A stretch of 64,000 bases of DNA, taken from positions 1,488,001 to 1,552,000 of the forward strand of contig CM070719.1 in NCBI GenBank assembly GCA_036346275.1, written 5' to 3'. Below are positions 12,481-25,461 of the stretch, piece by piece. The stretch comes from Otatea glauca (Eukaryota; Streptophyta; Magnoliopsida; Poales; Poaceae). Position numbers and translations under genes: made by a program. Within the stretch, counting starts at the first letter, position 1. Every line of letters starts with the position of its first letter. The notes below the pieces were generated by a model. It searched no databases. It saw nothing but the letters and a program-made list of their open reading frames with translations, and had not been told where the DNA came from.

Positions 12481-14157
12481 TGTAACATCCCAAAATTTGA
12501 GTTTTGGAATGTTTGAATTTAAAAATGAACCATTTGCATTTTCCTTGAATTAATTCAAGCTTAATTTGAATTTTCTATTAATGAAAGGATTTAATTTGGC
12601 TAAACTATTCATCAAACAAAATATTTTCAGTTTTAGTTAGGTTCATTATGCCTCAAGGAATTTTTTGTATTTTTTTGGAGATTTTTATGAATTTATTTGC
12701 TATTTATTTGAATTTAATTGTTTTTATTTGAATTTCTGGAATTTTCTTAATTCGAAAATTGTTTTTATTTTCAAAACTCGTCTCGGGACGAATCTCCTCA
12801 GCCTGCCTCTTTCGGCCTGTTCCACTTCCTCGCCCCAGCCCACTCCGCAGCCCGCTCGGCGGCCCAATCGCGCACGCCCACCAAACCCTAGCTGCCGCTA
12901 GGTCTCTGTGAGCCGCACTCCATTGCCATCTCAGAGTCTGGGTCATACCCGCCTCTCGAGGGCTATTTAAGCGCCGCCAACCCCCTCCCGAGACTCTTAC
13001 TGCGCCGCACCTGTCGCCCGAGAGCTCTCCGTCGCTGAGAACGAGCTCACCGAAGTTCCACCGCCGTGGCTGCACATTCTTCCCCGTCGTCTAGTCGCTT
13101 CGGACTTTCTCCGCCGCCACTGGTTGCACGCTCGAGTTCCTCGCGTCGCCCTCCTTCAGATTTTCGCCATCTCATGCCCGATCCGTTGCTAATCCGTCAT
13201 AAAGCACGTCTTCTTCCTCGCCTCCGGTAAGCCCGCGTCACCGCTCGTCGTTGAACTGCCCCACTGGTTCGTGGCCGTCCGATCTCGCGCCACACCTCTG
13301 TCGCCCACGCCCTTGCCTTCCCGTCGTCCGATCCGGCGCAGCCGCTGGATGCGCGACGTGTGGTCATACATGTGGCCGCTATGTTAGCGCCGAGTCAGTA
13401 GCCACGTGTTCGCGCGTCGACATCAAGTTAGCCCTAGCATCGCTCCATGAGCACGGTCTCATCAGAGATGCAAAGACGTTCGTGGACTCAGTCCATAGAC
13501 CGAGGGTCCCCCTGTCAGCCTAATAGAGATTTTTTGATTTATTTTTATTCGAGAAATTGATTGCTGATGTCAGCATTATGTAATAAATCGATTTTCCAAT
13601 AGAAACATAAATCAGGGAATTCGAATTTTCTGATTTTCAGCCTTTTTCTCTGATTTAATTTTGCAGGAGCTCGTTCTCTCTCATACGAGCTTCGATTGAG
13701 GCGATTCAAATTTCTAAATTTTTCTAAAATCAATCTCTATATTCCAGAGGCATTTATTTTCTGTTTTGAGCTTGTTTGAATCTCTGTTTGGTATTTATTT
13801 GGTTTTGTTGCTTTCTTTTCTGGTAGACGCAAATTCTGAGGGAGCGAACAGAGACTTCGAAGACCAAGACTCAGCACTAGATCAGCAAGGCAAGTCGTAA
13901 CCTTTGATCATATTGATCCTATGTTTGCAAAGTAATTTATTTTATACAATTGCATGCTATTTGTGTAACAATGATTATTTGCCGGGAATAGCTATGTACC
14001 TAGTTGACATTATACCACCTTGATTATTGGGATGACACATATTCATTATTAACCCTAGGTTGCGTCAATACTAGTTGGACATAATCATATTACCAACACT
14101 GGGTTACCGTAGCTATGTTTAGATATGCTTAGTTGTACTATGGGATTCTTATCACAT

Positions 14158-14530
14158 CACTATGCCAAAACCTGCAATAGGTGACGGTCTATTTGTGGCG
14201 GTTTTTTTGAACCGCCACAAATATAATTATCAGTAGCGGTTCTATACTGAAATTGGCGGGAAGAATATCAGTGGCAGTTCACTGATAACAAATACATCAT
14301 TAGTGGCGGTTGAAGGATAGAACCGCCACTGATAACTAGGTTATCAGCGGCGGTGCTATCCTCCAACCACCACTGATACTATTGGATTATCTGTGGCAGT
14401 TCAATCCTAGAACCCCCACTGATAGGTTCGAGGATAGAACCGCCACAGATAATGTTATCAGTGGCGGTTCGAGGATAGAACCGCCACAGATAATGTTATC
14501 AGTGGCAGTTCTAGTTAACAACCGCCAGTG
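14158..14530. repeat. CACTA-1 5' subterminal repeat array
   Basis: Repeated GTGGCGGTTC and GAACCGCCAC words occur in both orientations as short hairpins, each about 30-60 bp, joined by ATTATCAG words. In CACTA elements such arrays bind the element-encoded DNA-binding protein. Confidence 0.9.
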
Positions 14531-14541
14531 ATAATATTGCC

Positions 14542-14549
14542 TATAAATA
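14542..14549 (+). promoter_or_regulatory. TATA box for CACTA-1 transposase gene
   Basis: TATAAATA follows directly after the 5' subterminal array, about 1 kb before the first coding ATG at 15546. The intervening DNA probably holds a leader intron. Confidence 0.6.
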
Positions 14550-14899
14550 GGTGGTCAGTAGCAGCACTGGTCTTCTTCCTCCCGAGAGCAAACCAAAACT
14601 TCTAATTTTCAAATTTCATTTTCTCCAATTCTTGTGCTTGTACTTCCTCTAGTTGTTCCTTGGTGAGTTATTTTTTCTCCTCTCTTGATTTTTGTTAATC
14701 TTGTTGCAATTTAATTTTTAAACCTAGTTTAATTAAGGTTTATATGTAGATGAGATGAAAAGTTTAGATTCTGTTTATTTTTATTTACCTACCATTTTGT
14801 GGTTGATGAATTTATTTCCTAGCTAGGTTCATTAGATGATGTTGTGTTCCTTTTATAGATGATGAATTATGATCAAGCATATATTTAATATAAATTGCA

Positions 14900-15545
14900 T
14901 TTTAAGTTAATTTGGTAGATGATGAATTTATTATCTAGCTTCTTTAGATGATAAGTAATTAGATTAGTTTTTAATTACTATTAATTTGGTTCCATTAGTG
15001 TGGACATATACATCTTTCATATATTAAATTTATTTAATTAAGATTATTGGATATTAATTCAAATGGAATTTTAGTTAATTTGGTAGGTGGGTGCTCATTA
15101 TTTTTAGATGATGAATTTATTATCTAGCTTCTTTAGAGGATAAGTATTTAGATTAGTTTTTTAATTACTATTAATTTGGTTTCATTAGTGTACGGACATA
15201 TACATCTTGCATATATTAAATTTATTTATTTAAGATTTTAATTTGGTAGGTGGGTGCTCATCATTTTTAGATGATGAATTTATTATCTAGCTCCTTTAGA
15301 TGATAAGTAATTAGATTAGTTTTTTAATTACTATTAATTTGGTTCCATTAGTGTGGACATATAATATACATCTTGCATATATTAAATTTATCTAATTAAG
15401 ATTATTGGAAATTAATATACATGAAATTTTAGTTAATTTGGTAGGTGCTCATCATTTTTAGATGATGAATTTATTATCTAGCTCCTTTAGATGATAAGTA
15501 ATTAGATTAGTTTTTAATCAATTTTTATATGTTAATTAATTTTAG
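14900..15545 (+). repeat. Tandem repeat, about 4 units of 160-190 bp
   Basis: The word GATGATGAATTTATTATCTA recurs near 14919, 15108, 15269 and 15460, each followed by the same AT-rich text. It lies in the leader of the TNP2 gene just before the start codon. Confidence 0.85.
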
Positions 15546-18500
15546 ATGGACCGGAGATGGATGTACAATGCGAACCGTTACGGTCGAGATTACATCGACG
15601 GGGTATCTGCTTTTCTAAGAGCCGCTGAGGAGAACAAGTTGCACAAGAAGACGGAGTACATACATTGTCCATGCATTGATTGCAAGAATGAGAAAATGTT
15701 TTCAGACAAAGAGCACATCCACTTGCACTTGACTCGAAGGGGTTTTGTACTTGGCTATACACGTTGGACAAGTCACGGTGAAGAGGAAAACATACATGAA
15801 GGTGATAACATATTGGATGATGGAGAAGGCATTATGGCAGCTGATATCGGTTATAGATCTAATGAGGATAGGTTGGACATTGATGACGATAATAATCTTG
15901 CTCAGATGTTGCGCGATGCAGAAGGGAACTATACTAGTCAGAGAGAGTTTAATCAATTCAAGGGTTTGTTGGACGACTCGGACACACCTTTGTTTCCGGG
16001 TTGCAAGGAGGAATACACAAAGTTGCACACCGTGCTTTCACTTCTAAAATTGAAGGCAAGCAATGGTTGGTCTGATAAGAGTTTCACGGCGCTATTACAT
16101 CTCTTAGCGGACATGCTTCCAGATGGAAACGTATTGCCGATAACCACATATTTAGCTAAGAAGGTTGTATGTCCATTGGGATTGGAATAGAAAGAATACA
16201 TGCATGTCCAAACGATTGTATACTCTATCGCAAAGAGTATACAGACATGCATGTATGTCCGGTGTGCAAATCATCGCGATACAAGAGTAAAGGCCATGAC
16301 AGCGAGGGCACCGTGGTGAAGAAAGGAGCTCCCACTAAAGTGGTGTGGTATTTACCAGTAATACCTCGGTTGAAGCGTTTATTTAGAAACAAAAAGCATG
16401 CCCAATTGATGTGATGGCACTCAGAAGAGCGTCAAAGGGATGGAAAGCTGAGACACCCTACTGATTCTGCCCAGTGGAGAACCACCGATAGGCTCTTTAG
16501 GAAGGACTTCGGGAATGAACCGAGGAATATAAGGTTTGGGTTGAGTACGGATGGAATGAATCCTTTCGGTAACATGAGTAGTATTCATAGCACTTGGTCC
16601 GTGACTCTCTGTATCTACAACCTTCCTCCTTGGTTGTGTATGAAACGAAAGTACATTATGATGTCGTTGCTTATCCAAGGGCTGAGACAACCTGGCAATG
16701 ATATTGATGTATACCTACAACCATTGGTGGAAGATCTTGTGATACTGTGGAACGAAGGTGTACAGGTATGGGATGAGTACAAGCGAGAGTACTTCATCCT
16801 ACGCGCATTGTTGTTTTGCACCATCAATGATTCCCCTGCCCTTGGTAACCTATCCGGTCGTACTGTAAAAGGGGCCAAAGCATGCCCCCAGTGCATGGAT
16901 GAAACCGCTAGTGTGTTGCTCAATAACTCGAGGAAAACTGTGTACATGCATCACCGTAGGTTCCTTCGCAGGAATCACCCCTACCGCAATATGAAGAAAC
17001 AATTCGACGGGACAAAAGAGGATGGTATAGCTCCAAGGCCTCGTCGTGGGGAAGAGGTATATGATATGGTTAAGGATATTAATGTTGTACTTGGAAAGAG
17101 AGATAGTAATAATAAATCGAAGTCTCGTACTGAGAAGACCACGTGGAAGAAGAGACCGATATTTTGGAACTTGCCCTATTGGAAGGACTTAGAAGTTCGA
17201 CACTGCATAGACGTCATGCACGTTGAGAAAAATGTATGTGACAGCTTGATTGGTCTTTTGCTGAATATTCCTAGCAAAACTAAGGACGGACTGAAGGCAC
17301 GAAGGGACTTGGAAGATATGAAAATCAGAGCTGAGCTACATCCTCAATACACCAGGAAAGGCTGACTTTACCTTCCCCCAGCTTGCTACACTCTATCCAA
17401 GAAAGAGAGAACAGACCTCTGCAAATGCTTGCATGGTGTGAAAGTTCCGTCCAGTTACTCCTCAAGCATCAAGAAACTGGTCTCGATGAAAGATTTGAAG
17501 TTAACTGGCATGAAGTCTCATGATTGTCATGTGATGATGACACAAATGATTCCTATTGTAATTATAGGTATTTTGCCTGAAAAGGTCCGAGAGGCAATCA
17601 TGAGGTTGTGTTTCTTCTTCAACACAATTTCACAGAAGGTCATCGATCCCATCGGACTTTCTAAACTGCAGAATGATGCGGTCAAGACACTATGCCAGCT
17701 AGAGATGTATTTCCCTCCATCATTTTTCGATATAATGGTTCATCTCATTGTTCACCTTGTGAATGAGATAAATATATGTGGCCCCGTATTCCTGCATCAG
17801 ATGTACCTGTTCGAAAGGTACATAGTTATTCTGAATAAGTATGTACGCAATCGATCTCAGCCAGAGGGCTGCATTGTAGAAGGTTATGCAACTGAGGAGG
17901 TTATCGAGTTTTGCGTGGATTACATGAAGGGGGTGGAACCGGTAGGAGTGCTTGTATCTCGCCATGAGGGTAGGCTAGCTGGGAAAGGGACGATTAGAAG
18001 GAAATCAACAAATTCTTACGATCATGGATTGTTCGAAAAAGCTCATTTCACAGTCTTGTAACGGTTAGTTGAGGTGTCCTCGTATATGGACATGCACAAG
18101 GATAAGCTACGAGAGGAAAATCGTGGACGATCAGAGGTTTGGGTAACAAATGAGCATAACCGTTTGTTCAATCATTGGTTCAAAGAGCATATGACTAGGA
18201 AAGAAACGAGTGTTATGTTGAGGTGATTGGCAAAAGGGCCATCAGGTACAATCTTGACATGGCAAGGATACGACATAAATGGATATACCTTTTACACGAG
18301 ATCTCAGGATAGCAAAAGCACTTACCAAAATAGTGGTGTCCGCATAGATGCCTATAACAACATAGGCAGTAAGAAGAGTAGCTTCTATGGGTTCATAGAA
18401 GAGATTTGGGAGCTCGACTATTGTATTTTTAAGATCCTGATGTTTCGGTGTTGTTGGGTACAACTCCCAAAGGGTGTCAAGGTGGTACGGCTTCACTACT

Positions 18501-18791
18501 TTGGACATCGAACATGTCGGATACAGAGACGAACCATTCGTATTTGCGAAGCAAGTAGCACAAGTCTTCTATGTAATCGACCCGACAGATAAGAAGAGCC
18601 ATGCAGTTCTTCAGGGAAAAAGAAGGATCGTCGGAGTTGAGAATGTCGTGGATGAGGATGAGTACAACCAGTTTGATGAGTTGCCTCCTTTCGTAGATGG
18701 CAACATTAGGCTCGAGGAAGAAACCACTCAGGAAGCTATCTATCATCGCGACGATCATGAAGAAGGGCAAATTGTGAAAGAAAATAATTAG
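15546..18791 (+). pseudogene. CACTA-1 TNP2-type transposase, broken
   Basis: This gene would cut and join the element ends. The N terminus (from MDRRWMYNANRYG) is a transposase-associated domain with the Cys pair in IHCPCIDCKN. The central TNP2 part includes CPNDCILYR, LSTDGMNPFGNM, LPPWLCMKRKY and VRHCIDVMHVEKNV. A DUF4218-like region (MYFPPSFFDIMVHL, ...VEGYATEEVIEFCVDY) follows, then a DUF4216-like C terminus (WELDY...FRCCWVQLPKGVKV). It is broken: a frameshift near 16186, in-frame stops at 16412, 17363, 18059 and 18224, and another frameshift near 18480. Otherwise it is collinear with the gene in CACTA-2. Start chosen at the first ATG of the conserved N-terminal motif. Confidence 0.92.
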
Positions 18792-18879
18792 CTATATACG
18801 AGTAATGGCAATGTGATGTAAACAATATGCATTTGTATGGAGTAATGGAAATGTGGTGTTATGCATTTGTGTGGAGTAA

Positions 18880-19145
18880 TGGAAATGTGGGTCATTAATA
18901 TATTAGGATTATATAGGGTATATTACTATATTAGAATTATATATGGTCATTACTATATTAGGATTATATAGGGTATATAATATTTATTAGGATTATATAG
19001 GGTATATAATATTTATTAGGATTATATAGGTCATTAATATATTAGGATTATATAGGGTCATTAATATATTAGTATTATATAGGGTATATTACTATATTAG
19101 GATTATATATGGTCATTAATATATTAGGATTATATAGGGTATACA
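18880..19145 (+). repeat. Short AT-rich tandem repeats
   Basis: Units of about 27-40 bp built from TTAGGATTATATAGGGTAT words are repeated many times just after the TNP2 gene. Confidence 0.85.
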
Positions 19146-19274
19146 ATAAAAAGAACTATTTCATTCTTCCTCACAACCATCACCTTGACCTACTGTTTAG
19201 CACATTAACCGGTTTGCGTTCAAATCCCGCTGGACACTCTTTATCCAGGGATAGGGACACCCTTTTTTCGATAC

Positions 19275-19450
19275 AAAACATTATCAGTTGCGGTTCTTCA
19301 CAAGAACCGCCACCGATACACTTATCTGTGGCGGTTCGTATAAAGAACCGCCACAGATAATATATGTATTAGTGGCGGTTTTTTATACGAACCGTCATAG
19401 ATAAGGGTATCAGTGGCCACTGATAATATGCCCCATATATAAAAGTCGAT
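19275..19450 (+). promoter_or_regulatory. Internal subterminal-repeat array and promoter of CACTA-1 gene 2
   Basis: The same GTGGCGGTTC/GAACCGCCAC hairpins as at the element ends occur here in mid-element. They are followed by a TATA-like word (CATATATAAAAG near 19435) and a GC-rich leader. The layout suggests that the promoter of gene 2 carries binding sites for the element's own protein. Confidence 0.65.
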
Positions 19451-21072
19451 ACAGTCACTCTTCTCACCGAGTGCCCTAAACGCTAAACTCCCGCTGCTTC
19501 ACTCTTCTCACCGAGAGATAGTCTAAACCCTAAACTCCCGCGCGCGCCGACGCCGCCACGGTCGCCGCCGGACACCGCCCGACGCCACTGCGCGACACCG
19601 CCTCCAACTCCGCCTCGATAGCCTCGCCTCGCGTCGACGCCGCCCACCCACTGCAGACGCTCGCCGCCTCGACTCCGCCCGACGGCCTCGCCTCGCGATC
19701 TCTCGAACTCGGCCTTTCTCCCGTGGCACTTGCGACGGCGATTGGTTTTCGGGCGGTAACCGGTTGCGCCTTGCCCTGTCCTCCGGATAGCTTCGAGTGC
19801 TATTCCTTAGTGAGTATTATGAGATTTGGTCTCGCGTTGCCTTTACATTGCTCGTGATGATATGGGTATTGTGATGAAAGAACAATTATTTACGTGAACT
19901 AGGCCTTGAACTGTAGACTTATACGTTGAAAGTGTTGATTTGTTCATTTGCTTAGATTATCTATTCATCGCGAAATTGACTACAATCCTCTTGTCGATTT
20001 AATCGTTCTTATTAGTTTCGCTACGATCATTACATGTTGACGCTATTCTTTTGATCGGTTAGATCTGTAAAATTGTTGATTGGGTAGATACTAAATTGAA
20101 TACATGCTATCGCTTTAGTTTAGTGCTTCTTGATGTTGTTCGATCAATATTTGCTTAGATAGATTTGTTATCTTGTTTGTCGATCGATATGAATTTATAT
20201 GATAGAGTTGGTTGGCAAATGCTTGAACAGTTAAATCTGAAACCCTCTGGTTAGTAGATAATCTGTTAAACAGTAAGTAAAGATTGTCAATTCTTTATTG
20301 TGCATATTAAGGTGGTAAGAGTTCAAGGCCTAATTTTCTGAATTAATTTGTTAGCCGATTCGTGATTAAGGTTGAAGATTTAATATCTTCAGCAAACCCT
20401 AATCTGAGAGCAATATAATACAATCTTCATTTAAGTTGTGATAGTAGACATGATTCATTGTATGAATGACATAAAATCCTTTTATGCTTTGAATTTACCG
20501 GTAAAATCCTTTTATGCTTTGAATTTACCGTTCAAATTTACCCGTTCAGAGATAACAGTTACAATGTGGTCGTCACAATAAATTTCAATTTTAAAATTCC
20601 CGCATTCAAATATAGTCGTTTGAATTTACCGGTAAAATAAACGGTTGCTGTTATGACTATTATGTGGAATATGATTAGAATATAGGAGAGAGAAAATAGA
20701 GAGTGTAATATGGAGAGTGCTGTTGGAGAGGGAGGAGATATGGAGAGGTATTTTTTTAGAGAGTTCTCTAAATCTAGCTTTTGGAAAGTGAGTTTTGGAG
20801 AATCCTTTTGGAGATGCCCTAAAAGTGTACTTCTTTCTTGCTATACACAACCTCTAAGTTTGGTCGTGCTTCTGATTCTAGCTTATAGCTTTCCCGCCCA
20901 TTCTGCTATTCGCGATTCTTAGAGCTAACTCTATCTCTATTTGATACACACATTGTCTCAATTACTCTCATTTCTAGTTTTCAGAGTTAAACTTCCATAC
21001 TTAACCCAAATAACCGCCAAATTCTTATGGTTCCATACTTTACCTCTTTTAGTTCGCACATCCAAGCCTGAT
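19451..21072 (+). other. Leader region of CACTA-1 gene 2
   Basis: A GC-rich stretch (19500-19790) with ACCCTAAAC-type leader words is followed by AT-rich, intron-like DNA. A 30-bp tandem duplication lies near 20471-20531. A MITE-like half element (TTTTGGAGATGCCC near 20806) is also present. No confident coding exon. Confidence 0.45.
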
Positions 21073-24014
21073 ATGCAGGAGCATTCCATCCCGAGCCCGA
21101 GCCCTAGCCCTAGCAGGTTCCTCAACCTCCACCCAACCACCGCTGAAGACATCACCGCTCTTGTTGAAGACTCCACCGGTGTTGTCGCCGATGCTGACGT
21201 ACCCGTGGCAAGACCTCGTGGTCGAGTAAGAAATAAGAAGCCCCAAGGCCGGTATACCATCTCGGAGGTCTCAGATGCTGGGGTCCCTATTGCACCACCA
21301 AAATTCGTAGCAAAGTACAGAACAACCTGCGGGTACATCGTAAGTGAGAAAGTGCCAATCACCTTTTTGGATTGGCACAAAGTGCCCGATACCATCAAAA
21401 CGGATCTATGGACGGAGCTCAAACAAACCTTCGAATTCTCCGAAGAAGATGAACACCGCGTGCATCGGGATGCGTTGATGACCATGGATGCGGCATGAAG
21501 GAACTTCAAGGCCAGGCTGAATACTACTTATGTGAAGAAAAACCGATCGGCCATCGGGGACTACCCAAACTTAGAACCATATTAGGATGAATTTGTGTCG
21601 ATGAAGCAAAGTGAAGTAGCAAAGAAGTCTAGTGAGGACCACATAAACATCAGAAGGAGGAACATCCATCCACACAGACTTGGTACGAGTGGGTACGCTG
21701 GTAAAATCCCTCAATGGGAGAGGCAGGAAGCAAAATCACTACAATCGACTGGTACAAGTCAATTGGCCGGACTACCAGACCGAGTCAAGCACTATGTGCT
21801 AGCAAGGGCAAGTGTCACGTCTGGTGGGGGCTTATCCTTCAGAAATAGCGATGACGAAGCAATCTCGCAAAGGGTCCAGGAGCTGTACGTCGAGTCTTCC
21901 CAAGGAACATTCCACCCAGATAGGGAGAACGACGAACTAACATGTGCCCTGGGAAACAAGGAGCATCCTGGACGGACACGAGGTGTCGGGGTTAAGGTTC
22001 CTTGGAAGAAGGGATTCCCAGAGCACCTCCACACTTACAAGAGTCGAAAGAGAGCTAGAGAAGCGTTTGCTGAAATAGAAATGACGAAGGAAAAGATGCT
22101 TCGAGAATTACAAGGCACAATAGAACAACAAGTACAACGACAAGTACAACAAGCTATGAGCCCGTCGCAAGCCGAGAACATTGTTACGACCAGCCCTCCG
22201 AATCGTCGCAGCAGTTGCGCATCCGCCCCACTTGTAGAACAGGATATGGGCCATTATCCTGTGGACGACATACATGACCCCACACCGTGCCAGCTCACTT
22301 TGCCCATCATGAACATATTCCCCAGTTATGGAAAGGTCCAGGTGGACACAGTTAATCCCCAGTTTGCTAACCTCGGGCTAGAAATGCCCCCGAACGACGA
22401 GGTTACAACTCTAGGAAGTGCTGTCCACTCATTCATCCAGTGGCGCAAACGTGACATCGTCTTGGACCATCATGAAGTGCATGCCCCTCCTGAGGTGAAC
22501 CTACCAGCTTCTCCTGAGGTGACCTTGCCAGCCTCTCCTGCAGTGAACCTGCCGGCCTGTCCTACAGTAAACCTCGCACAGTCGTCATCAACACATCAGC
22601 GTACAAAAGTTAGCTCGACAACTTCAGTTGGCCGACTTAAAAATCCTTCTCTGAAGGCATGGTACAATAGACAAGTCATATCAGCGAGGTCAGGCGAAGC
22701 CATAACAGAGTATGATATTGTGCGCGAGAAAAGTAAGGGTAAAGCAGTCTCCAAAGGACAAGCTGACGAAGAAAGACTGAAATACGAATTGGGGAAGCCG
22801 TTTGTCACCCCCTTCGAAGCTTGATAGCCTAACAGTGTAGCTAAGGTGATTACATGCATGGTATATGGAGCGATCTAACCAAGATGTACTCCTGAAGGTG
22901 ATCACTGTCATTTAGAGAGAGGAACATTTCCACCATGAGGGGTCTGGCTGCTTCATGATAGAATTCAGAGAGTTGCACAACATGTACTATCAAGATGCCC
23001 TCATCGTGTCTCTTATGAGATGCTGGTCATTGTAAGTGTCCAATATAAAAAATCATTATCTACATTCATGTAATATTGATAAATCATTTCTTATGTAGAT
23101 ACGAGTTGATCGAACTAAGAAGAACCAACGGGCCAGTGGCATTCCTCGATCCGGGAAGGTCTGCCAGCTGAAAATCAAAAGAGTACCAAAGGAGGTCGAG
23201 GACTACATATATAACGCTTTCATCAAACTCTAAGACAAGGAGTTTATACTTTTACCATACAATTTCAAGTAAGTGGCTCACTAGCTAGTTCAACTACTTG
23301 TTGATCTCATTCTTTGCTCAGCATAGGACTGATGACTACGGCATCATACATGTGTATGTAGTTTCCACTGGATTCTCGTAGTAATTACTCCAGATAAAAG
23401 CAAGATACTGATCTTGGACCCGCTGACCCGCTGGACAAAGATCCAAAAAACTACAAAGATATGACAAGTCTAGTGAATAGGGCGTTCGAAGCATATTGTA
23501 AAAAGTGCTCGAGACACCGTCCTTTCCATAAATCCCTGACAATCCATACTAAATTTTCGGTACGCACAAAAACAATTTTTCTATATCGTACCTCGTAGTC
23601 AATAACTCATTCAATGTCGTATAAGTTTATTCAATTTTTTGCAGTGCCACAAGCAGCCGCGAGACACAAATTTATGTGGGTACTTCGTGTGCCAATACAT
23701 GCGCGAAATATTAAGCTCTACAATAGTAAACAATGAAGTAGAGGTTTGCTACGCTAACATCACACATTGATTCGTACATCTCATTCTCTATATAAGCTCT
23801 TAAGATAAACTTTTTCTATTTATAGCGTCTGAACTTGCCTACGGGAAGACTAGTTCCAAACGAAATCCAAGGCATTCAGGGACAGCTCACCTACTTCATC
23901 ATGAAGTAAGTACTCAGCAAGAACGGCGAGTTTCATGACCCAGATAATAACGATGAAGTCTTCCATACTCATCTGCCACCTCCTGAGGCCCCTACCAACA
24001 CTGAAGACTCATAG
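21073..24014 (+). pseudogene. CACTA-1 gene 2: Transposase_24-like plus Ulp1-like protease
   Basis: From the ATG at 21073 one frame runs to 22824 with two in-frame stops (21496 and about 21583). It encodes the plant transposase-24-like region (VPITFLDWHKVPD..., RNFKARLNTTYVKK, HPHRLGTSGYAGK), then a coiled, Gln-rich stretch and a region like DUF8039 (CQLTLPIMN...LGSAVHSFIQW). Spliced exons follow. FMIEFRELHNMYYQDAL ends at a GTAAGT donor near 23035. Later exons contain a Ulp1/C48 peptidase triad: His in HWILVVI (23366), Asp in LDPL (about 23417) and Cys in NLCGYFVCQYM (23675). The last exon ends at TAG 24012. Such fusions are known for plant CACTA elements; the protease's role is unsettled. 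Exon edges are approximate, and extra stops occur between motifs. Confidence 0.85.
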
Positions 24015-24179
24015 GCTTATAGTTTAGAAAACTAGTTAATTTTTTTCTTACGGTGGTGTAAACTGATGTTTCATTAAATGACAAGTTTAGTATTGGATGG
24101 CATGGCTTGCACATGTTCTAATTTCTGTCATTTGATTTAAGAAGTTGTGATTGATCTGCACGTGTGTTGTTGCCCTTCT

Positions 24180-24230
24180 CCCGTGTGTGTGTGTGTGTGT
24201 TGATGGGTGGTGTGTGTGTGTGTGTGCTCT
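24180..24230. repeat. (GT)n microsatellite
   Basis: Two GT runs separated by TTGATGGGTG, in the 3' part of CACTA-1. Confidence 0.9.
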
Positions 24231-24736
24231 AGACGAGGAGCACTCCCTCTATTGCTTTTCTCCGTGCCCTTTCATGATGGCTAGTAGAGCTTTTTATAGA
24301 CATGGGTGAAGGATGAATACGGCAAGAGCTCAGCCCCAAAACTGCACCATTACAACAGGTTTATTTGATTGCTTGATTTAGTTGCCGAAGTTTCCTTTTT
24401 CATCTTTACCTTCCATTCATAAGAGATTTGATTACATGGTCCTTGCTTTTTTAGCTCTGCATTCCATCAGAGTGGATATGATAAGATAACATTTCCTTCG
24501 AATGAGATCGACTGAATAAATCTGTCTTTTTATTTTCCTTCAGTCGATCCAACGGTCTAGGTCATTCGTGTTGTTTTATATCATATTTTGCTAAAACCAT
24601 TTTTCCTGCCTACATGAGGGGGGAAATGATAAGTTATATAATGTGGAGTCTAGGTTACGAACTTACCATACAAACTTAAAAATTCTTGGGATGAGATATT
24701 TGTTGATTTTATATGAACAATTAATTATTCTCTCAG
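24231..24736. other. Non-coding DNA before the captured SBDS exon
   Basis: No gene. The last part is intron-like (T-rich, ending TCTCTCAG directly at the exon start), so capture included an intron of the donor gene. Confidence 0.5.
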
Positions 24737-24911
24737 ATATTGGACAAAGGGGAGCTCCAGGTTTCTGGCAAGGAGAGGGAGGTGCAGCTGTCTAACCAAT
24801 TCAGGGATATCGCCACCATTGTGATGTAGAAGACTATCAACCCTGAAACCCGACGGCCCTACACCATCACCATGATCGAGCGCCTCATGCATAAGACACT
24901 TTGCCGTGGAT
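24737..24911 (+). pseudogene. Captured SBDS gene exon
   Basis: After an intron acceptor (CTCTCAG) the frame reads ILDKGELQVSGKERE..., QFRDIATIVM, then stop, then KTINPETRRPYTI and MIERLMH. A one-base shift then gives RHFAVD. This matches the conserved N-terminal domain of the ribosome-maturation factor SBDS (Shwachman-Bodian-Diamond protein), which releases the anti-association factor eIF6 from 60S subunits. A Gln codon has become TAG and there is a frameshift near the end, so it is not functional. It lies inside CACTA-1 between gene 2 and the 3' array, on the same strand as the element genes. Recognition is from family knowledge and is strong because the motif run is long and specific. Confidence 0.9.
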
Positions 24912-25164
24912 TAGTCATTGTTGTCATGTAGGGTACTTGCCAGCTTGCAAAAGGATTGCCAAAGTGATGATGTTTTCCTGTAAGCAACAAATTCATCATT
25001 TCTTCTGCACTAGTATATTGTTGTTGTTTGATCAAATCGGTATATTGTTGTACATTGTAATTGTGTATATGAAAAATCTGTCATTGATGTATATGTTTCA
25101 GAGGGCATGGCTAGCAACACCTGAGGCTAGCCCAAAATGCGGTTTTTTATTTTTTCGGTCAGGT

Positions 25165-25461
25165 ACTATCTGTGGCGGTTGGTGGATAGAACCGCCACAG
25201 ATAATATTGTTACCTGTGGCGGTTGGTGTATAGAATCGCCACAGATAATATTGTTACCTGTGGCGGTTGGTGGATAGAACCGCCACAGGTAATATTGTTA
25301 TCTGTGGCGGTTGGTGTATAGAACCGCCACAGATAACAATATTATCTGTGGCAGTTAAAAAACCGCCACTGATAATCCTCGATTATCAGTGGCACTATAT
25401 CTGTGGCGGTTCAATAACCGCCACTTATGAACCGCCACAGATGACCTTTTCCAGTATAGTG
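25165..25461. repeat. CACTA-1 3' subterminal repeat array and terminus
   Basis: At least six CTGTGGCGGTT...AACCGCCACAG hairpins in tandem, spaced by AATATTGTTA words, end in the inverted terminus CCAGTATAGTG. Confidence 0.92.

Larger units (their letters stand above)
14158..25461 (+). mobile_element. CACTA-1 DNA transposon (En/Spm type)
   Basis: The element starts CACTATGCCAAAA and ends GGAAAA-type sequence closing in ...CCAGTATAGTG, giving CACTA...TAGTG ends. A perfect 3-bp target duplication CAT flanks it (14155-14157 and 25462-25464). At 11,304 bp it carries a decayed TNP2 transposase gene, a second gene with Transposase_24-like and Ulp1-like regions, subterminal arrays at both ends, an internal copy of that array and a captured SBDS exon. 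It sits inside LTR B. Several stops in both genes make it non-autonomous. Confidence 0.93.

Noticed and set aside
12665..13523. ORFs on both strands
   Set aside because: Same GC-rich LTR segment (copy B), with no conserved protein motif.
24737..24911. A functional SBDS gene
   Set aside because: Only one exon is present, with an in-frame TAG and a frameshift, inside a transposon.
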